From positions 62,001 through 126,000 of the forward strand of contig NZ_JNIJ01000011.1 in NCBI RefSeq assembly GCF_000701345.1: a DNA stretch of 64,000 nt, given 5' to 3'. The DNA comes from Bradyrhizobium sp. URHD0069. GTDB lineage: Bacteria; Pseudomonadota; Alphaproteobacteria; Rhizobiales; Xanthobacteraceae. Positions 1 to 8,321 of the stretch are shown piece by piece. Positions within the stretch are counted from its first letter, which is position 1. Every line of letters begins with the position of its first letter. The notes beneath the pieces are model-generated. The model saw only the letters and a list, made by a program, of their open reading frames with translations, was not told where the DNA came from and did no database searches. The translations under genes and the position numbers were made by a program.

Positions 1-166
1 AAATCGGGAGCTTGGGTGTCCAGATGTGCCGATACGGCGGTACGTTTTGCGACAGCCCAATCTACGTTTTGGCCGGCGCCGCGCTTGCCGCTATATGGGG
101 CGCGTTCGTCAGCGTGCGCTGAAGCGGTCGCGCCGAGCGTCGTTCGACTTCCGCGCAACTGAAACT

Positions 167-457
167 TTAGGGCGGAGCGGTGTTTGCCGGATGGATCGGC
201 TTCGGCCCAGGCGGTTCAGGCTCAATGGCTGGCTTGGGCTCGGTCGGGGACACCCTCGCCCCGACTGCTCGCGCGGCTTCCCCTGTGGTCTTGTAGGTGG
301 CGACTTCGGCGGTTTGGACCTGAGGGCGATTCCACGCGCCATGATCAACGATCAGCATTGCCAGCACGCCGAGAATCGCAACCGCTAGCGCGACCGCAAC
401 AGGACGGTTAAGCACTCGCTTCTTGCGATCCTTTTCGTTTGAATCATCTTCCATCAT
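167..457 (-). CDS. Small single-pass membrane protein, unknown function
   Basis: I do not recognise a family. The protein of about 96 residues has a charged N-terminus (MMEDDSNEKDRKKR), one hydrophobic segment at about residues 18-38 and a Pro/Glu-rich tail, so it probably sits in the inner membrane with the tail in the periplasm. The start was placed at the ATG ATG of 457 because the charged stretch followed by a membrane segment mirrors the protein at 62434-62658. Upstream on the minus strand a GGAAC box (about 526) is followed 16 bases later by GATT, a weak EcfG-like promoter. It lies downstream of the soxC unit but 157 bases away. Confidence 0.6.
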   Translation of the reverse strand: MMEDDSNEKDRKKRVLNRPVAVALAVAILGVLAMLIVDHGAWNRPQVQTAEVATYKTTGEAARAVGARVSPTEPKPAIEPEPPGPKPIHPANTAPP

Positions 458-614
458 GAGTGCGCCTGACCTGACGATTGCCCTTGCGAAATAAATCGCC
501 GGCAGCGGCAAAGGTTCCTGTGGGCAGACGCTGTTCCGACGGGCTTTATTGGCGGACTTGGAGTTCCACGTGAGCGCCCGCTGTTACCAGACTCGGCGGG
601 TGTGTTTTATCGGT

Positions 615-1181
615 TCATTGACAGCCCGTCATGCATGCGGGGTTCTTAACGTCGGGACGCGGATCGCCGACGAACATGCTTCGGTTCGGCATCTTGATCG
701 CGCTCAGCGTCTTTGCATCGAGCGTGGTTTCTGCCGACAGCAGCCCATTCAAATTGAGAATGTAGGCGGAGACCGCATACACATCGTCATTGCTCAGCGA
801 TTGCGGCGCGTTTTGCGGCATAGCGCGGCGGATATAATCAAACAAGGTCGGAGCGTACGGCCAATAGCTGCCGACGGTCCTGACCGGTTTCGGCGTTGCC
901 AGCGTTCCCTGCCCGCCGACCAACTTGTCGCCGAGCCCGCCTTCGCCCTTTGGGCCGTGACAGGACGCACATTGCTGATCGAACACCTGGCGCCCGTGAC
1001 TGACGCTGCCGCTTCCCGGCGGAAGGTTGTTGCCGTCGCGATCGATATCGATGTTCCAGCCCGCGATCTCAGCCGGCGTCGCGACGCGTCCGATACCGTA
1101 AGCACTTTGCGCTTGCGCGGCTGTAGCGCACGCCAGCGCCAGCAACGCGACCGCAGGGATGTAAAGCTCACGCGTTGGCAT
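615..1181 (-). CDS. Periplasmic monoheme cytochrome c, partner of SoxC
   Basis: The 188-residue protein starts with a Sec signal peptide (cleavage near AQA-QSAYG, residues 22-25) and carries one CASCH heme c site at residues 71-75 with downstream Met candidates. It should accept electrons from the adjacent molybdenum sulfite dehydrogenase and pass them to the respiratory chain. The ATG overlaps the 3' end of soxC by 14 bases, so the two are translationally coupled. Classical SoxD is a larger diheme protein; this single-heme form is closer to the shorter sulfite-dehydrogenase cytochromes. The partner assignment is inferred from gene order. Confidence 0.85.
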   Translation of the reverse strand: MPTRELYIPAVALLALACATAAQAQSAYGIGRVATPAEIAGWNIDIDRDGNNLPPGSGSVSHGRQVFDQQCASCHGPKGEGGLGDKLVGGQGTLATPKPVRTVGSYWPYAPTLFDYIRRAMPQNAPQSLSNDDVYAVSAYILNLNGLLSAETTLDAKTLSAIKMPNRSMFVGDPRPDVKNPACMTGCQ

Positions 1182-2457
1182 TGGTCACCTCGCCGTCTTT
1201 GGCGATGCGCCAAGGCCAGATGGCGTTGTTGTGGTAAAAATAATTATCGCCGCGCACGGCGAGGAGTTCGGCCAATGTCGGCTGTACGTAGCCGGTTTCA
1301 TCCGTCGCGCGGCTTTGAATCACCGCAGGCTGGCCGTCCCAATGCCAGGGAAGCCTGAAGCGGGTCAGCGCCCGCGTCAGCACCGGTTCTTGCAGCTGCG
1401 CTTCCTGCCAACTCTTGCCGTCATCGACCGAGACATCGACACGCCTGACCTTGCCGTGGCCGCTCCAGGCGATGCCGCTGATCTCATGAAAGCCGGGTTC
1501 GTTAAGCCGCTGGCCGCCCGAGGGTCGCGTGATAATGGATTTCGCTTCCATGTAAAACGTAAATTCGCGCGCCGAACCGTTCGGCATCAGGTCGGTATAT
1601 TTCGAGGTCTCCTCGCGTGAGTAAGTCGGCTCCGCAGTGACGTGCAGACGGCGCAGCCATTTCACGTTCATGTTGCCTTCGAAACCGGGCAGCAACAGCC
1701 GCAGCGGATAGCCTTGCTGGGGACGCAATCGCTCGCCGTTCTGGCTGTATGCCAGCATCGCATCATCAAGACATTTTTCGATTGGGATGCTGCGCGTCAT
1801 CGCCGCCGCATCGGCACCTTCCGCGACGACCCATTTCGCGCCCGGCTGCAATCCTGCTTCCTGCAAAACGAGCTTGAGGCTGACCCCAGTCCATTCGGCA
1901 CAGCTCAAGAGACCGACGAGATCGGACGCCGTCTTGCCATAGGGCTTTTTATAGGTGGGATTGCCCGAGCATTCGAGGAAATAGACGTGCGATTCCGACG
2001 GGAAGCGCCGGATGTCATCCATGGTGAAGATCAGAGGCTTGTCGACGAGACCATGGAGCATCAGCCTGTGCTGTGCCGGATCGATCGTGGGGACTCCGCT
2101 GTGATGGCGCTCGTAGAACAGTCCGTTCGGCGTGATGATGCCGTCTAGATCCTGCAACGGCGTTCGTCCGGACGCCGATAGATATTGCTGCAAATCTTTC
2201 GGGATATTTTTGATAACGCCCTTCTCAAATGGCGAGGGCGTTCCATAAAGCTGGCTTCCCATCGGATCGCCCGGCGTCTTCATCCATTCGGGAACGTTGG
2301 GCGGCAGGTTGTCGGCATTTTCCGTAGCCGCCAGCGCGTCACCACCGGCGAGACCGCCCGCCATGACCGCCCCACCCATCAATGCGCCACCCTCGCGGAG
2401 AAAACGCCGGCGCGATGTTACGCTAGGATCATCGTCGACGTCGGTCGGCTCGGTCAT
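1168..2457 (-). CDS. soxC: Sulfite dehydrogenase molybdopterin subunit SoxC
   Basis: The 429-residue protein belongs to the sulfite oxidase family and matches SoxC along its length. A twin-arginine leader (SRRRFL, residues 15-20, then a hydrophobic stretch) indicates export of the folded Mo enzyme. The Mo-ligand cysteine is in LECSGNP (C163), followed by the Moco-binding core and a C-terminal dimerisation domain (about residues 300-420). The enzyme oxidises sulfite or sulfane sulfur in the periplasm. It heads a unit with the cytochrome at 615-1181. No other sox gene (soxXYZAB) is visible in the window, so it is a stand-alone sulfite-oxidising pair here. Confidence 0.93.
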   Translation of the reverse strand: MTEPTDVDDDPSVTSRRRFLREGGALMGGAVMAGGLAGGDALAATENADNLPPNVPEWMKTPGDPMGSQLYGTPSPFEKGVIKNIPKDLQQYLSASGRTPLQDLDGIITPNGLFYERHHSGVPTIDPAQHRLMLHGLVDKPLIFTMDDIRRFPSESHVYFLECSGNPTYKKPYGKTASDLVGLLSCAEWTGVSLKLVLQEAGLQPGAKWVVAEGADAAAMTRSIPIEKCLDDAMLAYSQNGERLRPQQGYPLRLLLPGFEGNMNVKWLRRLHVTAEPTYSREETSKYTDLMPNGSAREFTFYMEAKSIITRPSGGQRLNEPGFHEISGIAWSGHGKVRRVDVSVDDGKSWQEAQLQEPVLTRALTRFRLPWHWDGQPAVIQSRATDETGYVQPTLAELLAVRGDNYFYHNNAIWPWRIAKDGEVTNANA

Positions 2458-2635
2458 CGTACATCCTTCGTTCGATTGCGCCGGCTATAGGATAGCGCCA
2501 TGAAGCCTCCCAAACATTTCAAAAAGGCGGCATCTCAAAAGTCCCAATTTCACTCGGTCGAGACTATTTCCTTTCTCCCGACAACACCCTTTTCCGGCTC
2601 CGTCGCTACTATCATCATACCTTGAAGAGTTTGGT

Positions 2636-2928
2636 GTAGCGCGCCTTGATCTCTTCGCTTTCGAGAAGCGCGTCACAGTGGATTGGCAAGTTCATGTTTA
2701 TGGCGCAGCCAGGGCCGAACTCACTGCGTGGTGCGCTGCCAAAACCCACAACTTGACACCTTCGCCTGGCGGGGCGAGTACGAGAAAGCTGGCTAGCGCG
2801 CGATGCCCTTTATCTGCTCAGACCAGACCGCTACGTGGCGCTTTCCGACGGCGCCGGCGCATCAAAGTGCACTCGAGCGCTACTTCGGAGATCACGGTAT
2901 AAAGCTTGCCTTACCAAGCGTCGCGTAA
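2636..2928 (+). pseudogene. C-terminal remnant of an FAD-dependent aromatic monooxygenase
   Basis: Reading in three successive frames gives a continuous domain: FEKRVTVDWQVHVYG, then AELTAWCAA (frame of 2678), then DTFAWRGEYEKAG (shift near 2752), then LARDALYLLRPDRYVAL (shift near 2793), then SALERYFGDHGIKLA and a TAA at 2926-2928 (shift near 2860). This pattern resembles the thioredoxin-like C-terminal domain of FAD-dependent phenol/aromatic hydroxylases (the RPD-x-YVA motif is typical). Everything N-terminal of it is missing and no start is visible, so this is a dead fragment. The family name is from memory of the motif, not from a search. Confidence 0.6.
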
Positions 2929-2944
2929 TTTTCATATCGCCGTT

Positions 2945-3922
2945 TTAGACGTCCGGCTCAATCGCATTGGTCGGCGTCGGCCTGTCCGTTATTTGCTGGC
3001 CAAAGAGGCTCCCAATCAATTCCACAGCAGTGCGCGCGGTACGGCCCCGCTCATCGAGGAATGGGTTGAGTTCGACAATATCGACTGATCGAACCAGGGC
3101 GGAATCGTGCAGCATCTCCATCACCAGATGCGCCTCTCGATAGGTCGCGCCGCCGGGCACCGTAGTGCCGACGCCCGGCGCCAGGCTGGGATCGAGAAAA
3201 TCAACGTCGAAGCTCACATGCAGCACGCCGTTGCGGGCTTTCACCTTGTCGATGACGCGGCGGATCAGGACGCCTACCCCGAACTCATCGATCTGGCGCA
3301 TGTCGGCAACACTGATGCGACGGCTCCGCACCAGTTCTTTTTCCAGTTTGTCTATTGAACGCACCCCGAACAGTTCCAGTCGATCCGGCTCGATCGGCGA
3401 GCGCGGCTGTTCGCCCAAGAGGCATTCCAGGCCAGGCTCCCCGCACAAGAATGCCGCCGACATTCCGTGCATGTTGCCGGACAGTGTCGTCGATGGCGTG
3501 TTGTAATCGGCGTGCGCATCCAGCCATACGATGAAAAGCTCACGGCCGTTTTCGTGCCAATGGCGGGCGATCCCGTTCACCGCACCCATGGAGATGGTGT
3601 GATCTCCGCCAAGAAAGATCGGGATGGCACCGGATCGCGCCAGCTCATACGCGTGCGTACTCAATGCCCGGGTCCAGCGCTGGATTTGTCTGTAATGCTT
3701 GGCATTGTCGGGCGGGACGTCAGTCAGTTCGGCGACATCGGCGATTGACAGGTCGCCGTGATCTTCCACTGCGAAGCCCAGCGCCTCGAGCAAGGTCAAA
3801 AGACCGGCCGTTCTCAGAGCCGCGGGACCCATCACGGTTCCGCGCTGTGGCGCTCCGATATCGGTGGGGGCACCAAGCACCGCAATCCTTTTCGTCAGAT
3901 CCGATTTGGAGGCGTCGATCAC
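2945..3922 (-). CDS. rocF: Arginase
   Basis: The 325-residue enzyme hydrolyses L-arginine to ornithine and urea in the cytoplasm. The binuclear manganese ligands are all visible: GGDH (H108), DAHAD (D135, H137, D139) and SFDVD with the second aspartate of the D-x-D pair in the C-terminal half. The substrate loop following SGNMHG is present. Agmatinase and formiminoglutamase share the fold, but length, the SGNMHGM loop and the [12 protein letters not shown] C-terminus favour arginase. It is monocistronic; the region upstream (3923-4233) has no gene. Confidence 0.92.
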   Translation of the reverse strand: MIDASKSDLTKRIAVLGAPTDIGAPQRGTVMGPAALRTAGLLTLLEALGFAVEDHGDLSIADVAELTDVPPDNAKHYRQIQRWTRALSTHAYELARSGAIPIFLGGDHTISMGAVNGIARHWHENGRELFIVWLDAHADYNTPSTTLSGNMHGMSAAFLCGEPGLECLLGEQPRSPIEPDRLELFGVRSIDKLEKELVRSRRISVADMRQIDEFGVGVLIRRVIDKVKARNGVLHVSFDVDFLDPSLAPGVGTTVPGGATYREAHLVMEMLHDSALVRSVDIVELNPFLDERGRTARTAVELIGSLFGQQITDRPTPTNAIEPDV

Positions 3923-4124
3923 AGCGAAATCCTCTTATGGCGATCAATTTATCTGCGGTGAAGGTCCGGGAAAAAACAGAGCGACGTCTTCGCCTCGCGG
4001 GTCAAGCCATCATTCTTCGGTTTCCCGGTATTTTGGGCACCAATGCATCAACGTCGTGGAACGAAATTCTCAGCCCCGCATTTTACATACTGGGCCGCCA
4101 CCCGCCGTTCACTACGGCGCCTGT

Positions 4125-4189
4125 CGCGGATAGCCAAAGGTCTTGTGACCCGCTGTTCAGAACGAGCGCTCGCGCGGATAGCCAAAGGT
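4125..4189. repeat. Two copies of a 17-bp direct repeat
   Basis: The 17-mer CGCGGATAGCCAAAGGT occurs at 4125-4141 and again, identical, at 4173-4189, 48 bases apart centre to centre. The copies lie in the 311-base stretch between arginase and the small ORF at 4234, where I see no other gene. They could be regulator half-sites or a local duplication. Confidence 0.7.
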
Positions 4190-4233
4190 GGCGGCCTTAT
4201 TTCGTCAGGGTAGCGCTGCGAGGGCATGGAATC

Positions 4234-4494
4234 GTGAATAGCGAACCACTCCAACCGACATCCCCGCCCGATGTGGCGGCACGGGCCATCGATACCGCAA
4301 CCGATGTGTCGCGCACGATCACAGAACTGTCCGCGGGGCTGCAAGCGGCGGTCGATCGGCTAAGCCGCGCCATCGCAACCGCGCGGGAGCCCGGAAAGCC
4401 GCTCTCGACCATCAGCGCCATTACCCGGGAAGCACCGCTCGCGAGCCTGTTTGTCGCCTTCCTGTTCGGCGTGGCGGTGGCACGCCGGCACTAA
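4234..4494 (+). CDS. Small protein with C-terminal membrane anchor
   Basis: The 86-residue protein has a helical, alanine-rich N-terminal part (DTATDVSRTITELSAGL) that looks like a short coiled coil and ends in a hydrophobic segment (LFVAFLFGVAVARRH). That layout is shared with DUF883/YqjD-like small ribosome- or membrane-associated stress proteins, though length and motif do not prove membership. A GTG start at 4234 was chosen because no ATG gives the same domain boundaries. Confidence 0.55.
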   Translation: MNSEPLQPTSPPDVAARAIDTATDVSRTITELSAGLQAAVDRLSRAIATAREPGKPLSTISAITREAPLASLFVAFLFGVAVARRH

Positions 4495-4660
4495 GACAGG
4501 AGGTTTTCTGACTCCGGCAAACGATCGGCCACGACCCATCCAGGATTTCGGTGCTATCGCCAGAAAGATTTCCTTTTCTTGAGCGTAGTCTGCCATCACT
4601 ACGGATGTGGCGGGGCCGGCATCGCGGATGACATTGACTGCATACGATACTGCATACGAT

Positions 4661-4688
4661 AAGGCCGCCTCGACGACGAGACGGCCTT
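4661..4688. terminator. Inverted repeat between convergent genes
   Basis: AAGGCCG at 4661-4667 pairs with CGGCCTT at 4682-4688 and the inner CTCG/CGAG extends the stem. It lies between the convergent genes ending at 4494 and 4730. No strong T-tract follows on either side, so it would act as a weak bidirectional terminator. Just before it a 10-base unit TGCATACGAT is repeated in tandem (4639-4660). Confidence 0.5.
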
Positions 4689-4729
4689 ACCGACCCTCCT
4701 CCATATTCTCCCGCGAGTGACAACTCCCG

Positions 4730-4951
4730 TCAAACACCATGCGTCGCGCAGAGTTCGATCACTGCGACACGTCCGGCCGCGGTCAGGCCGCCAAGCGTGG
4801 TATCGCCAGCTTCCGCACATTCGATAATCTTGCTGGCGATGTGCCGCCGAACCCTGTGTTCCTCAGCCCCCATCGAAAGGCCTTTGCACGCCCGTTCAAG
4901 AGCGACTTCCATATTGGCTAACGTCCTAGAACCAAAGCTTTCCGCAATCAT
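4730..4951 (-). CDS. Conserved small hypothetical protein
   Basis: The 73-residue protein (MIAESFGSRT... GGLTAAGRVAVIELCATHGV) is soluble and helical with two cysteines outside any metal-binding spacing. I do not know its function; similar small proteins are frequent in rhizobia, often near stress genes. The start at 4951 is the ATG with the GAGGAG-like stretch just upstream. It follows the small gene at 4993-5187 by 41 bases and is probably cotranscribed. Confidence 0.65.
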   Translation of the reverse strand: MIAESFGSRTLANMEVALERACKGLSMGAEEHRVRRHIASKIIECAEAGDTTLGGLTAAGRVAVIELCATHGV

Positions 4952-4992
4952 GATCGTCTCCTCTATCGGACCGCAGCAGGCCTCCCCAAGCC

Positions 4993-5187
4993 TTAGGTTT
5001 TGGCAGGTCTTCCGCGCTTGGCAAAAAATATTCCCTGCAAGTCGGCGGCGTTGCGCAGAATGCCAGCTCGTTTCATTGCCTCGTTTCGCCCGGCGCCGGG
5101 CGGCATTGTGCGCGCCTGCTCCAGCGCTGCTAATGCTTCGGCTTCCAGATCGAGCTTGGGAAGCGGGTCTTTTTTGTCTTGAGACAT
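4993..5187 (-). CDS. Small protein with ARxMPPGA motif
   Basis: The 64-residue acidic-then-basic protein contains ALEQARTMPPGAGRNEAMKR. The core AR-x-MPPGA-x-R recurs in the small protein at 63729-63944 (KARAMPPGAERRAAHRL), so the two are distant paralogs of one short helical family. Function unknown. It is the first gene of a likely two-gene unit with 4730-4951. Confidence 0.65.
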   Translation of the reverse strand: MSQDKKDPLPKLDLEAEALAALEQARTMPPGAGRNEAMKRAGILRNAADLQGIFFAKRGRPAKT

Positions 5188-5342
5188 AGCCCAAGAAATA
5201 AGTCAGTTGCGGCTGAGCTGTCTGTTCGGTCCTCGACTCTGGGAACCAAAGGACGGAAAAAATTTGGCGTCTCCGGTGCAACAGTGCAGGCCGGGGCAGA
5301 ACGCTGAAACGATTCACGCGCTAGTCTCAGCCGATCGCAGCA

Positions 5343-5375
5343 ATAAGGCCCGCCGAACATTTCAGCGGGCCTTAT
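5343..5375 (-). terminator. Perfect 11-bp hairpin downstream of 5409-5732
   Basis: ATAAGGCCCGC at 5343-5353 is the exact inverted complement of 5365-5375, with an 11-base loop. It sits just past the stop codon of the minus-strand gene at 5409 and is the obvious transcription end signal for it, although the following T-run is short. Confidence 0.7.
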
Positions 5376-5408
5376 GCTTTCTGTGTTTCTAATGCTGGAT
5401 CTGTCGAT

Positions 5409-5732
5409 TTACCAACGATCGCCGACGCCCACACCAACGCTCACGCCGGGGGCCTGGAAGCCGACGCCGGGACGCGGACCGTCATCCCAGTCACGATAGG
5501 TCCGGCGTTCGATGTATCGCTCGCGCGGTGCATAATTGTAGGAATCCTCGACGATCACGCGGCGGCCGCCACGGGTGCGATAGCATCGTCCGTCCTCGTC
5601 ACAGACCGTCCGAACTTGCTGCACAAGATCCTGATTCCTGTATTCGCTGCTCGTATAGATGTCGGTCGCACTCGCGCTGCCGACAAACAGCGCGCCGGTG
5701 CCCGCTAGCAGCGTGGTTGCAAGCTTTCTCAT
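5409..5732 (-). CDS. Exported small protein, unknown function
   Basis: The 107-residue protein begins with a clean Sec signal peptide (MRKLATTLLAGTGALFVGSASA-TD). The mature part is rich in Arg and Tyr and has two cysteines (VCDEDGRCYRTRGG) that could form a disulfide, then a glycine/valine tail (GVSVGVGVGDRW). It is a periplasmic protein of unknown role. Upstream on the minus strand a GGAAC box is followed 17 bases later by CTT, a weak EcfG-like promoter. Confidence 0.7.
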   Translation of the reverse strand: MRKLATTLLAGTGALFVGSASATDIYTSSEYRNQDLVQQVRTVCDEDGRCYRTRGGRRVIVEDSYNYAPRERYIERRTYRDWDDGPRPGVGFQAPGVSVGVGVGDRW

Positions 5733-5919
5733 GGATTCCTCCTCGGTCGACTAAAATCTGCCCTCTAGTTCAAGCCTTGCTGCTCGCTTTCGTTCCCCAG
5801 GAATTTGGAGATGAGAGGTGCCTTTTAGGGAACCTACCGGCATCAGCAGATCGACGGCGGCGCTCTACTGGAACAGCCCCTGCCTCGGCCAATTGCGGAG
5901 TCACGTCCGTCTAACGTCA

Positions 5920-6522
5920 ACATCCCGGCCAAATCTCAATGAGCGCCAGCGCACCCGCATCAGTAAATCGACTTCAAGGCTGAATGCTGCGCCGGTAAAC
6001 AATGTGAACTTCTCATTGTCGGTCGGCGCGGTGGTTTCGAGGGACGTGCGTTCCCAACCGCTTCCAAGATGATGTGGTTGAGGCCATGCCACAGTATCGA
6101 GGTGTATCTTCTTCGTCGTCCGCGACAACATCGTGATCGTCGAACTGTCGAGCTATCCAATTGTCGACGTGCTGCCGCGCACGGGCCGCTCGACTGCGGC
6201 TGCTCCCGCACCGCAATCGAGCACAAGCGCCTCCAGGTCGCAAAAAACCAATCCCTTCTTCGACAGAGGTCATTCGTATGCTCGTTCTTCTCGAACAGAA
6301 CAGCCTCGGACCGAACAGCGTACCACCACCGCCAGCAGCACTGCGTCCACGCGAGTCCGCATCGGAGATCGCTTGCCCGATTCCGTGGAGATTCGATTCT
6401 TCCCTGACGATGTCTATCGGGAGCCCCCGGGCCTGCGCGAGTATCGCTATCTCGAGCGCGACAATAGAACCTATGTAGTCGCGCCGCACGAGCGGACGAT
6501 CATCGACGAGGTCGATTGGTGA
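5920..6522 (+). pseudogene. Frameshifted two-domain DUF1236 protein
   Basis: Two DUF1236-like repeats can be read. The first runs NERQRTRISKS, VNFSLSVGAVV to about 6066, jumps frame (DDVVEAMPQYRG, 6068-6105) and returns to the original frame as FFVVRDNIVIVELSSYPIVDVLP. The second is VRIGDRLPDSVEIRFFP to IIDEVDW at 6522. DUF1236 proteins are exported in Bradyrhizobium-type bacteria, but no signal peptide is found upstream, so the 5' end is also lost. A downstream open stretch with a GTG at 6133 could be expressed as a 129-residue product, but that start would cut the first domain in half. Confidence 0.6.
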
Positions 6523-6849
6523 CGAGAGGCCGTCGGGGCCGCCTTTCTTCTAGATCACGCCGTCATCACCGAACCGTCGGAGGGGACGCCACGCGATTGA
6601 ACCCGGACTCTGCTGTCGGGGTTCTGTTATCAGGCTATCTCGGTTGGGCTCTTCGCCAGACGTGGCGGTCCAAATGGGAACCCGCGAAATTTCAAAAATA
6701 GAGCCCTTTGTCCGGAACGCGACATAGCCCAAACGGTTAGCCCCAATAGTGTCTTGTTCAGCCATTTTGGTTGCTTACCGAGGTTCGGCCAACGCGGTTG
6801 CGCAGCACTCTCCTTCACTGAAGGATGCAGACGATCTGAGGAGACGCTC
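6523..6849. other. Gene-free stretch with a candidate promoter
   Basis: I see no convincing coding sequence. The only signal is the EcfG-type promoter at 6714-6738. Confidence 0.6.
6714..6738 (+). promoter_or_regulatory. Candidate EcfG-type promoter
   Basis: GGAAC (6714-6718), 16 bases, then GGTT (6735-6738). This fits the -35/-10 pattern of the alphaproteobacterial general stress sigma factor. It points at the small gene at 6850, with an untranslated leader of about 100 bases. Confidence 0.4.
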
Positions 6850-7110
6850 ATGACCGGCATGAGAAGCGATCGCGCTCGCGCGCGCGCCAGGGATTTGTTG
6901 GCGACAGTTTATCCAGCCCCCGACGATGCTGAGTTCCGCCGTCTGCGTGAACTTGCAATCGAGTATATTCAGGAAGCCGAACGGCTTGAAGCCGAGAAAC
7001 GTGGTCGCGTGCTGGAATCCGACGAAATAATCTCCACTGCGCTGGACGCGGTGGCGAGAGATTACTTCACGCGCGCCCTGCTCCAGGCTGTATCGCAGGG
7101 AAAGCGTTAG
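6850..7110 (+). CDS. Small helical hypothetical protein
   Basis: The 86-residue protein is Arg/Glu/Ala-rich and predicted all-helical (ARARDLLATVYPAPDDAEFRRLRELAIEYIQEAERLEAE broken into two helices). No known domain is recognised. The ATG at 6850 is preceded by GAGGAG. The EcfG-like promoter upstream suggests a stress role, which is inference only. Confidence 0.65.
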   Translation: MTGMRSDRARARARDLLATVYPAPDDAEFRRLRELAIEYIQEAERLEAEKRGRVLESDEIISTALDAVARDYFTRALLQAVSQGKR

Positions 7111-7396
7111 CCGCCTGAGCGCGCGTTAGCAGACGGAGTCTTTAGGCCCTCGCCTGCTGACACCTGGGACACGAGGTAGCCAGCGACAAACGAAAGCTTG
7201 TTCACGCTTGAGGCAGGTCAAAGCGAAATTTGTTCTGTAACGCAAGAACTCAGGGGGGAACGTAGACGCGCCTTAGACAGTAGGGCTAACGGCGGTGAGC
7301 GGTTTGGCCTTATAGGTCGCGAAATGTGGGTTGTGCAGGGCACGAAAACTGGATCTACTGGGGGGCATTTCGCTACTCGCCTCCCAGGCGCAATTT

Positions 7397-8194
7397 ATGG
7401 AACAGCGATTTCCATTCAATCAGGCCGCGAGCGTCTCCAAAGCCGCGCGTCCCAACTATCCCGAAACTCTGATCGACGATGTCGTCTCATATGCCGGCCT
7501 GAAGCCGAATGACGCGATTCTCGAAGTCGGCTGCGGTACCGGTCAAGCAACGAAAAGCTTCGCGGCGCGTGGCTATTCGATCCTCGCAATCGACCCCGGA
7601 TCGGAGATGGTTCGCGCCGCACGCAAAAGCCTTGCGAAGTTTGCCAACGTCAAGTTGATCGAGACCACGTTCGAGGGATGGCCCCCGGAGCGAGGGGCGT
7701 TCCGGCTGGTCATTGCTGCACAGTCCTGGCACTGGGTTGCCCCGGAAATGCGGTTTGCGAAAGCCGCCGAGGTGCTTTGGCCTGATGGCTCACTGGCTGT
7801 GTTCGGACATGTTCCGGTAGGACTACCCGCGCCCTTACTTGAACAATTCAAGCAAATATACCTGCGTCACACAAGTCACTGGGGTCCCCCGCCCGAAGCC
7901 GGATACCTGCCCAACGGTCCGTTCAAGGGGTGGTTTGACGCATCGGGGCTATTTGGACCCGTGGAGCACGAGAGCTATCCGTGGAAATGGCATCACACGG
8001 CATCGAGCTATGTGAAGCTTTTGCGCACACGGTCGTATCACCGGATGCTTGCGCCAGCGAAACTCGAAGAACTGCTTGAGGAGATTACCAAAGCAATCGA
8101 CAGCCACGGCGGCGCGTTTGACGCGGACTACGAAACCCACCTCTATATGGCCCGTCGACTCGATCGCGATCGCGTGCTCCGCACACTCAACTAG
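7397..8194 (+). CDS. Class I SAM-dependent methyltransferase
   Basis: The 265-residue protein has the Rossmann-type motif I ILEVGCGTGQ at residues 41-50, motif II ILAIDPGSEM, and the SWHW motif (AAQSWHWV) after motif IV typical of the Methyltransf_11/25 subfamily. It should transfer a methyl group from S-adenosylmethionine to a small molecule; the substrate is not deducible. The ATG at 7397 (MEQRFPFN) was preferred over the upstream in-frame GTG because family members start just before this F-N-x-A stretch. It is transcribed alone. Confidence 0.85.
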   Translation: MEQRFPFNQAASVSKAARPNYPETLIDDVVSYAGLKPNDAILEVGCGTGQATKSFAARGYSILAIDPGSEMVRAARKSLAKFANVKLIETTFEGWPPERGAFRLVIAAQSWHWVAPEMRFAKAAEVLWPDGSLAVFGHVPVGLPAPLLEQFKQIYLRHTSHWGPPPEAGYLPNGPFKGWFDASGLFGPVEHESYPWKWHHTASSYVKLLRTRSYHRMLAPAKLEELLEEITKAIDSHGGAFDADYETHLYMARRLDRDRVLRTLN

Positions 8195-8321
8195 ACTTCT
8201 CACTAGATTTCCCTCCTTTGCCGCGGAGCAACTGCGGCTCATTTCGACCTTCCCCATTTCGGGGCGCAAACACAACGAATCCAGAGCAGGCGCACGAGCC
8301 GTGCCCCCGCGGGCTACCCAG

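Noticed and set aside
4058..4081. GGAAC-N16-CATT box before the small gene at 4234
   Set aside because: -10 element does not fit the EcfG pattern and the distance to the gene is long.
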